From Scatocola faecipullorum (lineage in GTDB: Bacteria; Pseudomonadota; Alphaproteobacteria; RF32; CAG-239): a stretch of DNA of 6,066 nt. Positions within the stretch are counted from its first letter, which is position 1, and the number at the start of each line of letters is the position of its first letter. The translations under genes were made by a program, and so were the position numbers. This document shows positions 5,141 to 6,066 of the stretch, piece after piece. The stretch is taken from assembly GCA_018714685.1 (NCBI GenBank), contig DVNC01000003.1, forward strand, positions 1 to 6,066, read 5' to 3'. The notes under the pieces were generated by a model. That model was given only the letters and a program-made list of their open reading frames with translations, did not search any database and was not told the DNA's origin.

Positions 5141-5893
5141 ATGGAAACAAAAAAATTTCAATCAAGACGCCTCACTACCGTTGAAAAAGAGTTCTCAAAA
5201 ATCCTGACCATTCCCATTCTGCGTAAAGAATATATTATGCGCCTCAACAATGGTGAAAGTCTGGAAAATATGGAAGAAGAGTTTAAGCACCGCTTAAACG
5301 AAGCCCTCAACGCCAAAAGGCAGGCCGAACTTGATGAAAAACAACATCAGGAACATGACGAGAAAATACTGGTTGACCTTAAAGCTGCCAAAAACGATCC
5401 CCTGAATCTGGAATTGTTGGAACAAGCCATGCTGATTCCCTATGACATTCAGGTGTGGGAAAAACAGGTTAAATATCTCTGCGATTTGTTTGTAACGCGC
5501 AAAGACAACGAAACTGCCGTTTTCCAACATGCTATCGGATACCGTTTTCTGGATCAGGCTGCCGAGCAAAGAGGCTTTTTCAACGGAATGACGCTCGAAT
5601 TTATTTTTATGGGCGGTAATTTCACCTCTTCCAGCTGGCTGTTGCTGACCAAGCATCGCAAATTGATTCGTATGCTGCAGCTTGACGGTCGTGCCACCCA
5701 CCTGCTCAAAAACATGTTCTACACCTTGTGCCGCAAAGAGAGCATTCTCCCACCCCGCAAGGAATATGAAGCTCATGAAGCCGATATGATGCGGATTGTA
5801 AATGAGCTTTTTGAAAAGTCATTGACCCGCGGCTTATACACGGAAGAAAAAAACATTCTTAACGTGTTCAATCTGCTGCAAGTCTTTGCTTAA
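5141..5893 (+). CDS. Hypothetical protein, 250 aa, soluble with N-terminal coiled coil
   Basis: I do not recognise the family. The N-terminus is charged and helical, and residues about 38-85 (rich in Glu, Lys, Gln and His) look like a coiled coil. A globular helical part follows, including LIPYDIQVWEKQVKYLCDLF (98-117) and a Gly/Ser-containing segment, FIFMGGNFTSSSWLLLTKHRK (154-174). No signal peptide, clear membrane helix or catalytic signature is visible. The ATG at 5141 has no Shine-Dalgarno site, and upstream sequence is AT-rich. An out-of-frame 23-codon ORF (ATG at 5113) overlaps the start but also lacks a ribosome site. The gene forms its own unit, with promoter at 5061-5089 and terminator at its stop codon. 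Its promoter matches that of the 117/197-aa operon, which suggests a shared regulon. It shows no obvious sequence similarity to those two proteins. Confidence 0.87.
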   Translation: METKKFQSRRLTTVEKEFSKILTIPILRKEYIMRLNNGESLENMEEEFKHRLNEALNAKRQAELDEKQHQEHDEKILVDLKAAKNDPLNLELLEQAMLIPYDIQVWEKQVKYLCDLFVTRKDNETAVFQHAIGYRFLDQAAEQRGFFNGMTLEFIFMGGNFTSSSWLLLTKHRKLIRMLQLDGRATHLLKNMFYTLCRKESILPPRKEYEAHEADMMRIVNELFEKSLTRGLYTEEKNILNVFNLLQVFA

Positions 5894-5935
5894 ACAAAAG
5901 CCCGCTGATATTTTTCATCAGCGGGCTTTTGTTTA
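5891..5935 (+). terminator. Intrinsic terminator overlapping the stop codon of the 250-aa gene
   Basis: A perfect 19-bp stem (5891-5909 with 5917-5935) has a 7-nt loop, ATTTTTC. The core is AGCCCGCTGAT, with an A-run on the left and a T-run on the right. The TAA stop codon (5891-5893) forms the base of the left arm. The flanking A and T runs could let it work in both directions. Confidence 0.93.
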
Positions 5936-5988
5936 TATCCAAATATTTAGCTTCGTTAGTCTCAATAAACCTCATTGCTCATATTGTA

Positions 5989-6017
5989 TTGACATTGCTT
6001 GCCGAATCTGCTAAAGT
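5989..6017 (+). promoter_or_regulatory. Near-consensus sigma70-type promoter for the gene at the right edge
   Basis: The -35 element is a consensus TTGACA (5989-5994), the spacer is 17 nt and the -10 element is TAAAGT (6012-6017). The predicted start near 6024 gives a leader of about 35 nt before the ATG at 6059. It lacks the CCCCAATTA box of the two upstream promoters. Confidence 0.75.
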
Positions 6018-6058
6018 GAGAGTCAAGCTTTGGTCTAGTTATATGTATGAGGTGTATT

Positions 6059-6066
6059 ATGAATGT
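6059..6066 (+). CDS. Start of a gene cut by the right window edge
   Basis: Only ATG, AAT and two further bases are present. The start is supported by GAGGTG (6049-6054) four bases upstream and by the promoter at 5989-6017. Nothing can be said about the product. Confidence 0.5.

Noticed and set aside
4521..5776. Minus-strand open frames of 138 and 160 codons opposite the 197- and 250-aa genes
   Set aside because: The plus-strand genes have promoters and terminators that fit exactly; the minus frames have none and look like shadows.

Overview
The window looks like chromosomal DNA from a Gram-negative bacterium. The main evidence is a complete MacA/MacB-type efflux operon, whose adaptor only makes sense with a periplasm and an outer membrane. 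Coding DNA is of moderate GC, intergenic DNA is AT-rich, and the transporter genes have clear Shine-Dalgarno sites. A proteobacterium, perhaps an uncultured alphaproteobacterium, is my best guess from protein style, but this is weakly supported.

Left part (1-690): a minus-strand gene is cut by the left edge, with only its first 18 codons present. Upstream of it on the same strand is a probable structured non-coding RNA (about 287 down to 121). It has its own promoter, several nested stems and an intrinsic terminator. Next come 2.3 copies of an 86-bp tandem repeat (388-588) and a 70-bp AT-rich inverted repeat (594-663) that may end the transporter transcript. No convincing protein gene lies between 55 and 689.

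Middle part (690-3779, minus strand): a tightly packed three-gene operon, macA-like adaptor, then ABC ATPase, then MacB-like permease. The junctions overlap by 1 and 8 nt. The ATPase and permease are separate proteins, unlike fused E. coli MacB. No outer-membrane channel gene is present, so a TolC-type partner would have to be encoded elsewhere.

Right part (3860-5934, plus strand): two transcription units encode three proteins I do not recognise: 117 aa and 197 aa in one unit, 250 aa in the other. All look soluble, helical and cytoplasmic. Each unit has a strong sigma70-type promoter and the two promoters match at 31 of 42 positions, so the units are probably co-regulated. Both units end in strong intrinsic terminators. 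None of the three annotated starts has a Shine-Dalgarno site, and the only good one in this region drives a 16-codon ORF overlapping the start of the first gene.

At the right edge a near-consensus promoter and a Shine-Dalgarno site lead into another gene whose first codons are at 6059.
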